A stretch of 19,130 nucleotides of DNA from Actinomyces sp. ICM47 (GCF_000278725.1 NZ_ALCA01000135.1:1-19130); one strand, 5' to 3'. Counted from the first letter of the stretch, positions 1 to 9,086 are shown. Translations and numbers: made by a program. The notes: generated from the letters alone by a model not told the origin.

Positions 1-120
1 CCGAGCGAAGCTCGCGGCGCGGACGGCTCGCGGGCGGGCCGCCGCCCACGGGCACACCAAGCAGCCCGGCCCCAGCACGCACACACGCGCACACGCACGC
101 GCTCACACGCCATTCAGGCA

Positions 121-155
121 TAACAAAACCGCCCGGCCCCATTGGGGCTGGGCGG
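121..155 (-). terminator. Rho-independent terminator downstream of tRNA-Ser
   Basis: Read on the minus strand, a 12-bp GC-rich stem (144-155 pairing with 129-140, one mismatch at 149/135) closes on a 3-nt loop and is followed directly by TTTTGTTA. It lies just past the 3' end of the tRNA gene, so it most likely ends that transcript. Confidence 0.85.
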
Positions 156-158
156 CAG

Positions 159-248
159 TGGCGGTAGCGCTGGGATTTGAACCCAGGGTGGCTGTGACAC
201 CACACAGCATTTCGAGTGCTGCACCTTCGGCCGCTCGGACACGCTACC
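159..248 (-). tRNA. tRNA-Ser (anticodon CGA, reads UCG)
   Basis: The minus strand folds into a class II tRNA. The acceptor arm GGTAGCG (248-242) pairs with CGCTACC (169-163), followed by discriminator G and an encoded CCA at 161-159. The D-arm has the GAGCGGCCGAAGG pattern typical of serine tRNAs. The anticodon stem AGCA/TGCT encloses the loop CTCGAAA, giving anticodon CGA. A long variable arm and a T-loop reading GGTTCAAATCC follow. A weak promoter-like pair, TTGCGC and TAGAGT with 19-nt spacing, lies upstream at 289-259 on the minus strand. The longest open frame of the following transporter would run into this gene from 216, which is one reason that start is rejected. Confidence 0.95.
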
Positions 249-476
249 TTACCCGGATACTCTACTACATGGACCCCCGCAGAGCGCAAATCGACCGGGC
301 AGGTTGGGATCAGGGCCACACAACGTCACAAGATCACACTGCGGCACGCAACACGGGCACCACCTCAGCATGTAGAACGGTTGAAAACAAAATTAAGTAG
401 CCGCATACCATTCACGACAACGCATACATGCTCTACTCTTGCAGGGTATCTATTCAACGCAGCGAAAGGATTTTTC

Positions 477-2486
477 GTGTCTGCGCCAACTGCGGCGAAG
501 CAAACGTCGCTCAAAGAACTGACCCTGCGCGGCATCATCATCGGCGGCATTATCACGCTGGTGTTCACAGCCGCGAACGTGTACCTGGGCCTGAAGGTTG
601 GTCTGACCTTCGCGACCTCGATCCCGGCAGCCGTCATTTCGATGGCAGTTCTGCGCTTCTGGGGAGATCACACGGTCCAGGAGAACAACATCGTTCAGAC
701 GATTGCGTCGGCGGCGGGCACGCTGTCGGCGGTCATCTTCGTTCTCCCTGGCCTCGTGATTGTGGGCTGGTGGAGCGGTTTCCCGTACTGGGAGACCATG
801 TTCGTGTGTGCGGTCGGCGGTTCGTTGGGCGTCATGTACTCGATTCCTTTGCGTCGCGCGCTCGTGACGGGTTCGGACCTGCCATACCCCGAGGGTGTGG
901 CCGGCGCTGAGATCCTCAAGGTCGGCGATTCGAAGGATGCCGGTGAGGACAATAAGCGCGGCCTGCTCGCGATCACCTGGGGCGCCCTGGCCTCGGCGGC
1001 GATGGCCCTGTTCGGCTATCTGAAGGTGACGGCCTCCGAGGTCGGTGCCGCCTTCAGGATCGGCTCGACGGGCACCATGCTCTCAACCTCCCTGTCGCTC
1101 GCTCTCATCGGCGTTGGTCACCTGGTCGGAATGACGGTGGGCGTCGCGATGCTCATCGGCATGCTGACTTCCTACGGTGTCCTGTTGCCCCTGTACGCGA
1201 ATGGCCAGCTGGAGGGCGCTGAGGACCTGACCGATGCTCTGTCGACGGTCTTTAAGACGGATGTGCGCTTCATCGGCGCGGGCGTCATGGCGGTCGCCGC
1301 CATCTGGACGCTCATCAAGATCATGGGCCCGATCGCCCGCGGCATGTCCGAGTCGCTGCGCGCCTCGCGCGGCGCCAAGGAGGACGGCGCGCAGATCGAC
1401 CGCACCGAGCAGGACATCCCCGGCAAGTGGGTCATCGTTTCCATCTTCGTGGCCATGATTCCGATCGCGGGCCTGCTGTGGTGGTTCATGCGCGGCACGC
1501 AGATCGAGCACAACACGGCCGTCCTGATCGCGGTGTCTGTCCTCTTCATCCTGCTTGCGGGCCTGCTGGTCGCGGCTGTCTGCGGTTACATGGCGGGCCT
1601 GATCGGTTCGTCGAACTCGCCGGTGTCGGGCGTTGGCCTGCTGGTTGTCGTCATCACGGCGGTCGTTATCCTGGCGGTGCACGGTCGCGGTTCGACCACG
1701 GAAGAGAACACGGCGCTCATCGCCTACACGCTGTTCACCTCCGCGATCGTGTTCTGCATTGCGACGATCGCGAACGATAACCTGCAGGACCTCAAGACCG
1801 GCCAGCTGGTGGGTGCGACCCCGTGGAAGCAGCAGGTTGCCCTGGTCATCGGCGTCGTCTTCGGTTCGCTGATCATTCCTCCGGTCCTGGAGCTGATGCA
1901 GAACTCCTTCGGTTTCCAGGGTGCGCCGGGCGCTGGCCCGGACGCGCTGGCGGCCCCGCAGGCCTCGCTGATTTCTTCGCTCGCGAAGGGCGTCCTCGGC
2001 GGCGGCATCGACTGGAAGCTCCTGGGTATCGGCGCGGCGATCGGCGTCGTCGTCATCATCATTGACGAGGTCCTACGCCCCGCGTCGAAGGGCAAGCTGG
2101 CCCTGCCCCCGCTCGCGGTCGGCATGGGCATCTACCTGCCTGCGTCGCTGACGATCCTGATCCCGATCGGCGGCCTGATTGGCTTCCTGTACAACCGATG
2201 GGCTGACAAGCAGGCGGACGTGGAGCGCGCGAAGCGCTTCGGCACGCTGGCTGCGACGGGCCTGATCGTGGGCGAGTCCCTGTTCGGTGTCGTTTACGCG
2301 GGCATCGCGGGCGCGACGGGGTCGGAATCCCCGCTGGCGCTGCCGTTCATTCACGATGGCTTTACTCCCATCGCGAACGTGCTCGGTATTGTGTTCTTCG
2401 CGGGTGCGACGTGGCTGCTGTACGGCTTTGCCCGTAAGATCACGCGCGACGCGGATCGCGATTCGGCGGCGAAGGCAGCGGAGTAG
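477..2486 (+). CDS. OPT-family oligopeptide transporter
   Basis: Integral membrane protein of 669 residues, probably a proton-coupled importer of oligopeptides or peptide-like chelates (family knowledge; the substrate cannot be read from sequence). Many hydrophobic segments are visible along the length. Motifs typical of bacterial OPT proteins include ENNIVQTIASAAGTLS at about 69-84, LPYPEGVAGAEILK at about 125-138, the NDNLQDLKTGQLVGATPWK loop, and a late ALPPLAVGMGIYLPASLT segment. The GTG start at 477 is chosen because GAAAGGA (464-470) sits 6 nt upstream and the family-like sequence begins there. The in-frame start at 216 would overlap the tRNA gene. A possible promoter is TTCACG (411-416), 17 nt, TACTCT (434-439). 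The gene appears monocistronic with a terminator after it. Confidence 0.9.
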   Translation: MSAPTAAKQTSLKELTLRGIIIGGIITLVFTAANVYLGLKVGLTFATSIPAAVISMAVLRFWGDHTVQENNIVQTIASAAGTLSAVIFVLPGLVIVGWWSGFPYWETMFVCAVGGSLGVMYSIPLRRALVTGSDLPYPEGVAGAEILKVGDSKDAGEDNKRGLLAITWGALASAAMALFGYLKVTASEVGAAFRIGSTGTMLSTSLSLALIGVGHLVGMTVGVAMLIGMLTSYGVLLPLYANGQLEGAEDLTDALSTVFKTDVRFIGAGVMAVAAIWTLIKIMGPIARGMSESLRASRGAKEDGAQIDRTEQDIPGKWVIVSIFVAMIPIAGLLWWFMRGTQIEHNTAVLIAVSVLFILLAGLLVAAVCGYMAGLIGSSNSPVSGVGLLVVVITAVVILAVHGRGSTTEENTALIAYTLFTSAIVFCIATIANDNLQDLKTGQLVGATPWKQQVALVIGVVFGSLIIPPVLELMQNSFGFQGAPGAGPDALAAPQASLISSLAKGVLGGGIDWKLLGIGAAIGVVVIIIDEVLRPASKGKLALPPLAVGMGIYLPASLTILIPIGGLIGFLYNRWADKQADVERAKRFGTLAATGLIVGESLFGVVYAGIAGATGSESPLALPFIHDGFTPIANVLGIVFFAGATWLLYGFARKITRDADRDSAAKAAE

Positions 2487-2518
2487 ACCGCTCTGGGCTG
2501 ACCTGATCGCTCATCTTT

Positions 2519-2560
2519 CCCCGGCCTCGTTCATTCACATGGACGAGGCCGGGGTTGCTT
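2519..2560 (+). terminator. Terminator after the OPT transporter
   Basis: A perfect 12-bp stem, CCCCGGCCTCGT (2519-2530) with ACGAGGCCGGGG (2543-2554), has a 12-nt loop and is followed by TTGCTT. It starts 33 nt after the transporter stop codon. The ACGAGGCC core of the stem recurs in other intergenic hairpins of this window. Confidence 0.8.
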
Positions 2561-2575
2561 ATGTGCTCATCTGCC

Positions 2576-2671
2576 CCCAGTGGGTGGGAACTTACGCCCA
2601 CTGGGACGGACATAAATCCCACGATGTGACCACCGAATCGCTTGACACCTGGGGATTAAGCCCATGTCAAG
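2576..2671. promoter_or_regulatory. Two inverted repeats upstream of the LacZ-like gene
   Basis: The gap between the transporter and the LacZ-like gene holds two exact inverted repeats. CCCAGTGGG (2576-2584) pairs with CCCACTGGG (2597-2605). CTTGACA (2641-2647) pairs with TGTCAAG (2665-2671), the left arm also containing a TTGACA -35-like hexamer. Either may be a regulator-binding site or an RNA hairpin. No good -10 partner is found at standard distance, so promoter assignment is uncertain. Confidence 0.35.
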
Positions 2672-2739
2672 GCACATTTGACTGCAATTCAGTAAAATTT
2701 AGGCTTCCATGACTAACAAAAGAATGATACTTTTATAAC

Positions 2740-4350
2740 ATGAGTCACATCCTGGAACCGGACGTCACGTGGCTGCGGGACCCAGGGGCGTCGGTGAACC
2801 GTTTGACGGTGCACGCGACGTGGAGGTCACGCAGGCCACTTCAGCTGCTCTCAAGCACCTGGCAGGTTACCGGTGTCACTGGCACCGCCTCGGAGTTCAT
2901 TGAAAGGGCCCCTTCTTACCAACATTTCGGCGCGACATCCGTGCCCGGCATCCTGGAGCTGGATGACACGTGGATGCGCGGTGAGGCCCAGGCCCGCGAG
3001 GAGGACGCCTCCCGTTCCGACGACACAGAGGACTGCGACCTGGCGCGCGCCTCGATTCTGCGTCGCGAGTTCATTTTCGATGCTCCCTTGAAGGAGGCGG
3101 TCGAGCGCGGTTGGATGATGACCTTGACCTTCGGCGGGTTCTCGGGTCCTCTCTACGCGTGGGTTGATGGAGCCTTCGTTGGTTTCTGTGCGGATGGTTT
3201 CATTCCCGCGGCCTTTGACGTAACCCGCGCACTACAGCCCACCCACACGCATACACTCGCTGTTTTGCTGATGGATTCGCCGGTGTGCTGCCACGGCCTG
3301 TTCCGCGAGGTGTCGCTGGAGGCGCGTCCCCCGGCACACATTGTGGATCTTGTGCCGGTGGCGTCCCACGACGGGCGCGCGGGCGCCCTGACGCTGCGCG
3401 TCGAAACCACGGGCGGCGTCGAGGTGCACGCCACCTTAGTGAACGAGGCCGAGCAGGCGGAGCTATGGTCTGCCTTCGGGTCGCCCGACGAGGTGTTCGA
3501 GGCTCGTGGACTCGAGGTGCTCCCGTGGAGCGCGGAGGAACCCGCGCTGTACCGGTTGATCGTGACGCTGCGCGACGAGGAGGGGATCAAGGACACGGTG
3601 TCCCTTGACCTTGGTTTCCGCAGCATTGAGGCAACGTCCCAGGGGTTGACCCTGGGCGGTAAGGCCTTGATCTTGCGAGGTGTCACCCGCAACGAGTGTG
3701 ACGGGCGCACGGGCTTGGCGGTCAACTTGCCGGAGATGCTCGACGACATCGTGTGGTGTAAGCAGCACGGCGTCAACACGGTTGTGATCGCCGACGCACC
3801 CGGGCACGCGCGTTTCCTGGAGTTGGCCGACGAGTACGGCCTGTACGTCATCGACTGCACGTCAGCCCTGTATGGTCCGGGGGCCGCACGCAACGAGGCA
3901 ATCGAAGCGGCGATCCGCCGCGACCGCGCCCACCCGAGCGTCATCGCCTGGGCGCTGGGTGATGAGGAGGACGAGGTCCGCGCCGCCCGTTCGCTCGATC
4001 CGACGCGCCCGGAGTACTCCCAAGCGTGCTTCCCTAACCTACACAAGGTGCGCGGCGAGGAGCTGCACTACGCGCCGGTGACGGTTGCGCCCTCGTATTC
4101 GGGGGTGACGGTGCGGAACCACATGACGTTTACGTCAACGGCGGACCTGGAGTTCTTGTGCCGCGTCGTCAACGAGGGTCGCGTGACGTGGGAGTACTCG
4201 GCGTCCTTGGATGTGGCACCCGGAGAGACGGGGTTCCTCTCGGTGCCGTGGCCTTCGCCGGGGCTGCGCGAGGTCTCGGTACGCCTGTCCTACAGCACGG
4301 GGTGGGCACCGGCGGGCTTTGAGATCGCGCACGGAGACTTGTCGATGTAG
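2740..4350 (+). CDS. Shortened LacZ-like (glycoside hydrolase family 2) protein, probably non-catalytic
   Basis: The 536-residue product aligns by eye with LacZ-type beta-galactosidases, which are usually about 1000 residues. WLRDPGASVNRLTVHATW at 11-28 matches the LacZ N-terminus. A jelly-roll sugar-binding domain (about 105-198) contains the strand YAWVDGAFVGF. Residues about 200-300 look like the immunoglobulin-like domain. The TIM barrel begins at LRGVTRNECDGRTG (312-325) and reaches WALGDE (404-409), where LacZ has WSLGNE with the acid/base Glu. The sequence then jumps to a domain 4-like segment (about 443-505). The stretch carrying the nucleophile Glu (CEYAHAMGN in LacZ) and the C-terminal domain are absent. 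Mg-ligand residues of the ETHG motif and the RHEHH histidines are also replaced. No Shine-Dalgarno is visible before the ATG, so it may be leaderless (TACTTT at 2728-2733). Probably a pseudoenzyme or a decaying gene kept in frame. Confidence 0.75.
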   Translation: MSHILEPDVTWLRDPGASVNRLTVHATWRSRRPLQLLSSTWQVTGVTGTASEFIERAPSYQHFGATSVPGILELDDTWMRGEAQAREEDASRSDDTEDCDLARASILRREFIFDAPLKEAVERGWMMTLTFGGFSGPLYAWVDGAFVGFCADGFIPAAFDVTRALQPTHTHTLAVLLMDSPVCCHGLFREVSLEARPPAHIVDLVPVASHDGRAGALTLRVETTGGVEVHATLVNEAEQAELWSAFGSPDEVFEARGLEVLPWSAEEPALYRLIVTLRDEEGIKDTVSLDLGFRSIEATSQGLTLGGKALILRGVTRNECDGRTGLAVNLPEMLDDIVWCKQHGVNTVVIADAPGHARFLELADEYGLYVIDCTSALYGPGAARNEAIEAAIRRDRAHPSVIAWALGDEEDEVRAARSLDPTRPEYSQACFPNLHKVRGEELHYAPVTVAPSYSGVTVRNHMTFTSTADLEFLCRVVNEGRVTWEYSASLDVAPGETGFLSVPWPSPGLREVSVRLSYSTGWAPAGFEIAHGDLSM

Positions 4351-4373
4351 CCGTGTAAACAGTCGGATAGATG

Positions 4374-4416
4374 CGTGGGGGGTGACTCGCTCGAGTCGCC
4401 CCCCACGTCTGTCTGT
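4374..4416 (+). terminator. Terminator after the LacZ-like gene
   Basis: A 15-bp stem (4374-4388 with 4393-4407, one G-T wobble) closes on GCTC and is followed by TCTGTCTGT. It begins 23 nt after the stop codon. The long G6/C6 run makes it very stable and it could act in both directions. Confidence 0.8.
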
Positions 4417-4461
4417 GCGCGACGAGGCCGTGGCCGGGAACCGGGGAGGGCCGCCTCAGGC

Positions 4462-4493
4462 GACGAGGCCCGGGAGGGAACCCAGGCCTCGTC
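4462..4493 (-). terminator. Hairpin downstream of the activase gene
   Basis: GACGAGGCC (4462-4470) and GGCCTCGTC (4485-4493) form a perfect 9-bp stem with a 14-nt loop. It lies 18 nt beyond the stop codon of the minus-strand activase gene. No T-run follows on the minus strand, so termination is inferred from position and from similarity to other ACGAGGCC hairpins here. Confidence 0.55.
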
Positions 4494-4511
4494 AACGAAG
4501 GAACGAAACGG

Positions 4512-7500
4512 TCAGCGGAAGGCTGCGCGCCTCGTCGGGATGGTCGGCATGCCGAGCATGACGGAGCCGGACCCGCCGCACGATGCCGGCTCTTCGACGT
4601 CCACGAGCTGCAACACGTCGCCATCGCGCGCCTCCGGGTCCTGTAGGGCGGTGGCGAGCATGAGCTTGATGCGGTTGAGCTGGTTGACCTCGGAGGCACC
4701 CGGGTCGTAGTCGACGGCCACGATGTTGGCCTCGGGGTAGCGGGTGCGCAGCGCCCGGAACATGCCCTTGCCGACGATGTGGTTAGGCAGGCACGCGAAG
4801 GGCTGGGCGCAGATGATGTTCGGGCAGCCGTGTTCGATCATGTCGACCATTTCGGCGGTCAGGTACCAGCCTTCACCGGCCTGGTTGCCCAGGCGCGCGA
4901 TGTCCTGGGAGCGCTCGATCATTTCTTCGATGGGTCGGTGCGCCTCGAACTTGCCGTTCGTGGCCGCGAACGCGCGGTGCACGGGCTTCTCGTACTTCTT
5001 GAGCGCCCACAAAACGATCGGCATGATGTAGCGCTGCTTGCCGTCGATGCCTAGGTTCTCCTTGTCCCACGCGGCGGTCGCCACGGAGTTGTGGAAGAAC
5101 TGCATGAGGCCAGGCAGTTCGGCCTCGCAGCCCTCGGCCTCGATGACGTCGACAGCGTGGTTGTTGGCGTCCGGGTGGAACTTCACGAGGATCTCGCCGA
5201 CAAGGCCGACGCGCGGCTTGCGCGGGATGTCGCGCAGCGGCAGGGCGTCGAAGGCGCGCACGCATTCGCGGATAAGCTTCCCGTAGGAGACGCGTCCGCC
5301 GAGGGCCGCCACGCGTCCCGACGTGATCCACTCCTGGACGTAGCCGTCCCACGTGCGGTACAGCTCCATCGCGGAGCCGGGCTCGGCCTCGTAGGGGCGC
5401 ACGCGCAGCAGCATCGACTGGATGGCATCGCCGATGACGAAGGCCTGGATGGCCTTGTGGATATGGGTGGCGCCCAGACGGAAGCCGGGGTTGTCCTCAA
5501 AGCCCTGGACGGACAGCGCGATGACGGGGACCTGCGGGTATCCGGCGTCGCGCAGGCCCTTGCGCAGCAGAGCCGCGTAGTTACTGGCGCGGCACATGCC
5601 GCCCGTCTGCGTGATGCCCACGGCGGTACGGTCCGGGTCGGCGCGCCCGGAGATGAACTCGTCGAGGAGCTGACCGATGACCACGATCGCCGGGTAGCAC
5701 GAGTCGTTGTTGACGTATTTCAGGCCGACCTCCATGGAGGTGCGGCTCGTGTGTTCGAGGACGCGCACTTTCAGCCCCGCGCTCGCGAACAGCGGGGTGA
5801 GGAAGCGGAAGTGGATCGGGGACATCTGGGGGGCCAGGATCTCGTACCCGGCCTCGCGCATCTCCTCGGTGAAGACCGCGCGGGGCTGGATGTGGCCGGC
5901 TGCCTCCTCGCGGGCGGCGTCGCCGGAGGGGTCACGCAGGGTGGCGGTGTCGACGGAACCCGACACCAAGCCCACGGACGAGGCGGGGGCCAGTTCCGCT
6001 CCATCCGTTCCGTTTTCGCCGTCCCCGGCCCCGGCCTCGTCGATGGTGGAGGCGAGGGAAGCGCGCTCGGTGATCGCCGCGTCGAGGGAACGCAGGCGGA
6101 TCTTCGCAGCGCCCAGGTTGGAGACCTCGTCGATCTTGAGGACGGTGTGCACGTCGCCGCGGCCCTCAAGAATTTCCTGGACCTGGTCGGCTGTGATCGC
6201 GTCGACGCCGCAGCCGAAGGAGTTGAGCTGGACCATCTCGAGGTCGGGTTCGTCGCCGACGCGGGCGGCGGCCTCGTAGAGGCGCGAGTGGTAGGACCAC
6301 TGGTCGAGGACGCGCAGGGGTCGCTCGAGGCGCGCGTCGATGATGGAGTCCTCGGTGAGGACAGCCATGCCGAGGCCGACGATGACCTCGGGGATGCCGT
6401 GGTTGATCTCGGGGTCGAGGTGGTAGGGGCGGCCCGCCAGCACGATGCCGCGCACGCCGTGTTCACGCATCCACTCGATCGTTTCAACACCCTTCGCGCG
6501 GATTTCGGCCTTGACGGCGGCGTCTTCCTCCCACGCCTTGTCCAGCGCAGCCTTCATCTCCTCAACGGGGATGTCGTAGCCGTATTCCTTGAAAGTCTTG
6601 GACAGGTGGGCGGGCAGGTACTCGCGGTTACCGAAGTTCACGAACGGGCTGATGAACTGGGTGCCGGGCTCTGCCAGGCGCTCCATGTTATTGCGGATGA
6701 CCTCGGGGTAGGTCGCCACAATAGGGCAGTTGAAGGAGTTCTCGGACTCGGTGAGCTTCTGCTCGAAGTCGACGCAGGGGTAGAAGATCGTCGTGATGCC
6801 CTTGTTCAGCAGGGACTCGATGTGTCCGTGGACGAGCTTGGCCGGGTAACACACGTTCTCCGAGGGGATGGACTCCATGCCGGTCTCGAAGAGGTCGTGG
6901 TTGGAGCGTCCCGAGATCATAACGCGGAAGCCCAGCGCGGTGAGCATCGTGAACCAGAACGGGTAGTTCTCGTACATGCCGAGCACGCGCGGGATACCAA
7001 TGTCGCCGCGGAAGGCCTTCTTCTCGGTGAGGCGGCGGTATCCGAAGATCCGCTTGTACTTCCAGTCGTAGAGGTTGGGCAGCTCCGACTTCTTGGGCAC
7101 GCGCTCCAGGGAGGCGCCGCGCTCGCAGCGGTTGCCCGACACGTGACGCTCGCCGTTGGAGAACGTCGAGATCGTCATCTGGCAGTGGTTCTGGCACAGG
7201 CGGCAGGTCTTGCGCGTCGTGTCCACGCTGAAGCCCTCGAGGGCCTCGATCGTGGCCAGGGACGAGGTCCCCTCCCCCGTGTCGTGCATGCGCGCGGTGA
7301 GGGCGGCGCCGTAGGCACCCATGAGGCCCGCGATGTCGGGGCGCACGACCTCGCGGCCGGTGAGCAGCTCGAAGGCGCGCAGCACCGAGTCGTTGAGGAA
7401 AGTGCCGCCCTGGACGACGACGCGTTCACCCAGGTCCGAGGGCTCCTTGAGCTTGATGACCTTGTAGAGGGCGTTACGCACGACGGAGTAGGACAGGCCG

Positions 7501-9086
7501 GCGCTGATGTCGCGCACGTCCGCGCCTTCCTTCTGCGCCTGCTTAACGGAGGAGTTCATGAACACCGTGCAGCGGGTGCCCAGATCCACGGGGGACTCGG
7601 ACTCCATGGCCATGCGCGCGAAGGAGCGCACGTCGGTGCCCATCGTCTGCGCGAAGGTCTGCAGGAAGGAGCCGCAGCCCGAGGAGCAGGCCTCGTTGAC
7701 GGAGATGGAGTCCACCGCGTGGTCGCGGATGCGCAGGTACTTCATGTCCTGGCCGCCGATGTCGATGACGGAAGTGACGCCGGGGCAAATGAATTCGGCG
7801 GCGCGGTAGTGGGCCATCGTCTCAATCTCGCCCTCGTCCATGGTGAGGGCGGCCTTCACAAGGCCTTCGCCGTAGCCGGTCGCGCACGAGCGGCCGATCT
7901 CGCAGCCCTCCGGCAGCGCACTACGCACAGCACGCACGATGTCGACGGCCGCGGCCACGGGGTCGCCCTCGTTGGAGGCGTAGTGGGTGAAGACGATGCG
8001 GTCCTGGGAGTCGATGACGACGGCCTTGATCGTCGTGGAGCCCGCGTCGATGCCGAGCCAGCAGCGGCCCTCGGCCTCGTCGAGGCTGGCCTTGGGGATG
8101 ACGTCGAGGCTGTGGCGGGCGATGAACTCCTCGCGGTCCTCGGGGGTCGCGAAGAGGGGGTCCATGCGCGGGGATTCGACCTGAACGGGGGCGGCGGCGA
8201 GGCGCTTCATGAGGGTCGTGAGCTTCTCGCCGCGGGTGTCGACGGAGGTTGCGCCCGCTTCCTCGGCCTGACGTTGTTTTTTGGCGGCCTCCTTCTCGGC
8301 GAGGAGGGCCGCGCCAATCGCGACGTAGAGCTGGGCGTCGTCGGGGGTGACGAAGGCATCGGCCTTGGGCAGGAGGGCTTTGTAGGCCTCGCGCAGGGCG
8401 GGCAGGAAGTGCAAGGGGCCGCCGAGGAACATGACAGTTCCGCGGATCGGACGCCCGCACGCCAGGCCCGCGATGGTCTGGGTGGCGACGGCGTTGAAAA
8501 TGGAGGCGGCCAGATCCTCGTGGGCGGCACCCTGGTTGATGAGGGGCTGGATGTCGGACTTGGCGAAGACGCCGCAGCGTGAGGCAATCGGGTAGAGCTG
8601 GGTGTGGCGGGTCGCCAGTTCGCCGAGGCCGGAGGCATCCGTGTGCAGGAGGGTCGCCATCTGGTCGATGAAGGCGCCGGTGCCGCCCGCGCACGTGCCG
8701 TTCATGCGCTGCTCGGGGGTGGGGTGCAGGTAGGTGAGCTTGGCGTCCTCGCCGCCCAGCTCGATGACGACGTCGACCTCGGGGTGGAGGCGCTGGGTGG
8801 CCTCGGTGCCGGCGATGACCTCCTGAACGAAGGGGATTCCCATGGCCCGGGCGGTCGTCAGGCCGCCGGAGCCGGTGATGGCCGCGTGGACGCGGGCGCC
8901 GGGCAGGGCGCGCTCGACGTCGGCGAGGAGAGCCCCGAGCGATGCGCGCACGTCGGCGTTGTGACGACGGTAGTCAGAGAAGAGGCGACGGTTCCCATCC
9001 AGGACGACGGCCTTGACCGTCGTGGAGCCGACGTCGATGCCGAGCTGGTAGGGGCGCGTGGCCTCGTGGTGACGCTGCGTTGTCAT
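4512..9086 (-). CDS. Acyl-CoA dehydratase activase-related protein (tandem BadF/HgdC ATPase plus DUF2229-like)
   Basis: A 1524-residue cytosolic protein. The first ASKHA-fold ATPase domain (about 12-265) has GIDVGSTTVKA at 16-26 and the activator cysteines in NGTCAGGTGAF and SRCGVF. The second (about 340-605) has GIDAGSTTIKA at 345-355 and cysteines in NEACSSGCGSF and TRCTVF. In HgdC-type activators these cysteines hold a bridging [4Fe-4S] cluster used to inject an electron into 2-hydroxyacyl-CoA dehydratases. A Cys cluster C628-x2-C631-x3-C635-x18-C654 may bind another cluster. Two DUF2229/HgdB-like regions follow (about 685-900 and 1080-1460), separated by a Gly/Ala/Ser-rich linker at about 1012-1064. 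ATG 9086 is preferred over the in-frame GTG at 9104 because AAGGAGGT (9097-9090) sits just before it. No dehydratase subunit is encoded nearby, so the true substrate is unknown. Confidence 0.88.
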   Translation of the reverse strand: MTTQRHHEATRPYQLGIDVGSTTVKAVVLDGNRRLFSDYRRHNADVRASLGALLADVERALPGARVHAAITGSGGLTTARAMGIPFVQEVIAGTEATQRLHPEVDVVIELGGEDAKLTYLHPTPEQRMNGTCAGGTGAFIDQMATLLHTDASGLGELATRHTQLYPIASRCGVFAKSDIQPLINQGAAHEDLAASIFNAVATQTIAGLACGRPIRGTVMFLGGPLHFLPALREAYKALLPKADAFVTPDDAQLYVAIGAALLAEKEAAKKQRQAEEAGATSVDTRGEKLTTLMKRLAAAPVQVESPRMDPLFATPEDREEFIARHSLDVIPKASLDEAEGRCWLGIDAGSTTIKAVVIDSQDRIVFTHYASNEGDPVAAAVDIVRAVRSALPEGCEIGRSCATGYGEGLVKAALTMDEGEIETMAHYRAAEFICPGVTSVIDIGGQDMKYLRIRDHAVDSISVNEACSSGCGSFLQTFAQTMGTDVRSFARMAMESESPVDLGTRCTVFMNSSVKQAQKEGADVRDISAGLSYSVVRNALYKVIKLKEPSDLGERVVVQGGTFLNDSVLRAFELLTGREVVRPDIAGLMGAYGAALTARMHDTGEGTSSLATIEALEGFSVDTTRKTCRLCQNHCQMTISTFSNGERHVSGNRCERGASLERVPKKSELPNLYDWKYKRIFGYRRLTEKKAFRGDIGIPRVLGMYENYPFWFTMLTALGFRVMISGRSNHDLFETGMESIPSENVCYPAKLVHGHIESLLNKGITTIFYPCVDFEQKLTESENSFNCPIVATYPEVIRNNMERLAEPGTQFISPFVNFGNREYLPAHLSKTFKEYGYDIPVEEMKAALDKAWEEDAAVKAEIRAKGVETIEWMREHGVRGIVLAGRPYHLDPEINHGIPEVIVGLGMAVLTEDSIIDARLERPLRVLDQWSYHSRLYEAAARVGDEPDLEMVQLNSFGCGVDAITADQVQEILEGRGDVHTVLKIDEVSNLGAAKIRLRSLDAAITERASLASTIDEAGAGDGENGTDGAELAPASSVGLVSGSVDTATLRDPSGDAAREEAAGHIQPRAVFTEEMREAGYEILAPQMSPIHFRFLTPLFASAGLKVRVLEHTSRTSMEVGLKYVNNDSCYPAIVVIGQLLDEFISGRADPDRTAVGITQTGGMCRASNYAALLRKGLRDAGYPQVPVIALSVQGFEDNPGFRLGATHIHKAIQAFVIGDAIQSMLLRVRPYEAEPGSAMELYRTWDGYVQEWITSGRVAALGGRVSYGKLIRECVRAFDALPLRDIPRKPRVGLVGEILVKFHPDANNHAVDVIEAEGCEAELPGLMQFFHNSVATAAWDKENLGIDGKQRYIMPIVLWALKKYEKPVHRAFAATNGKFEAHRPIEEMIERSQDIARLGNQAGEGWYLTAEMVDMIEHGCPNIICAQPFACLPNHIVGKGMFRALRTRYPEANIVAVDYDPGASEVNQLNRIKLMLATALQDPEARDGDVLQLVDVEEPASCGGSGSVMLGMPTIPTRRAAFR

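Noticed and set aside
66..113. Alternating ACAC/GCGC-rich stretch resembling a simple repeat
   Set aside because: The units are irregular and no consistent period or function could be supported.
216..476. Upstream in-frame extension of the OPT transporter
   Set aside because: It overlaps the tRNA-Ser gene and its peptide has no transporter features; GTG 477 has a good ribosome binding site.
3153..4046. Minus-strand frame of 297 codons opposite the LacZ-like gene
   Set aside because: It is a low-complexity Ser/Arg-rich shadow; the sense strand matches LacZ domains.
5091..8582. Plus-strand open frame of 1163 codons opposite the activase gene
   Set aside because: It is antisense to a gene with clear domains and start signals. 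Its Asp/Gly/Val/Ala/Leu/Arg-rich composition is the usual artefact of high-GC coding DNA read in reverse.
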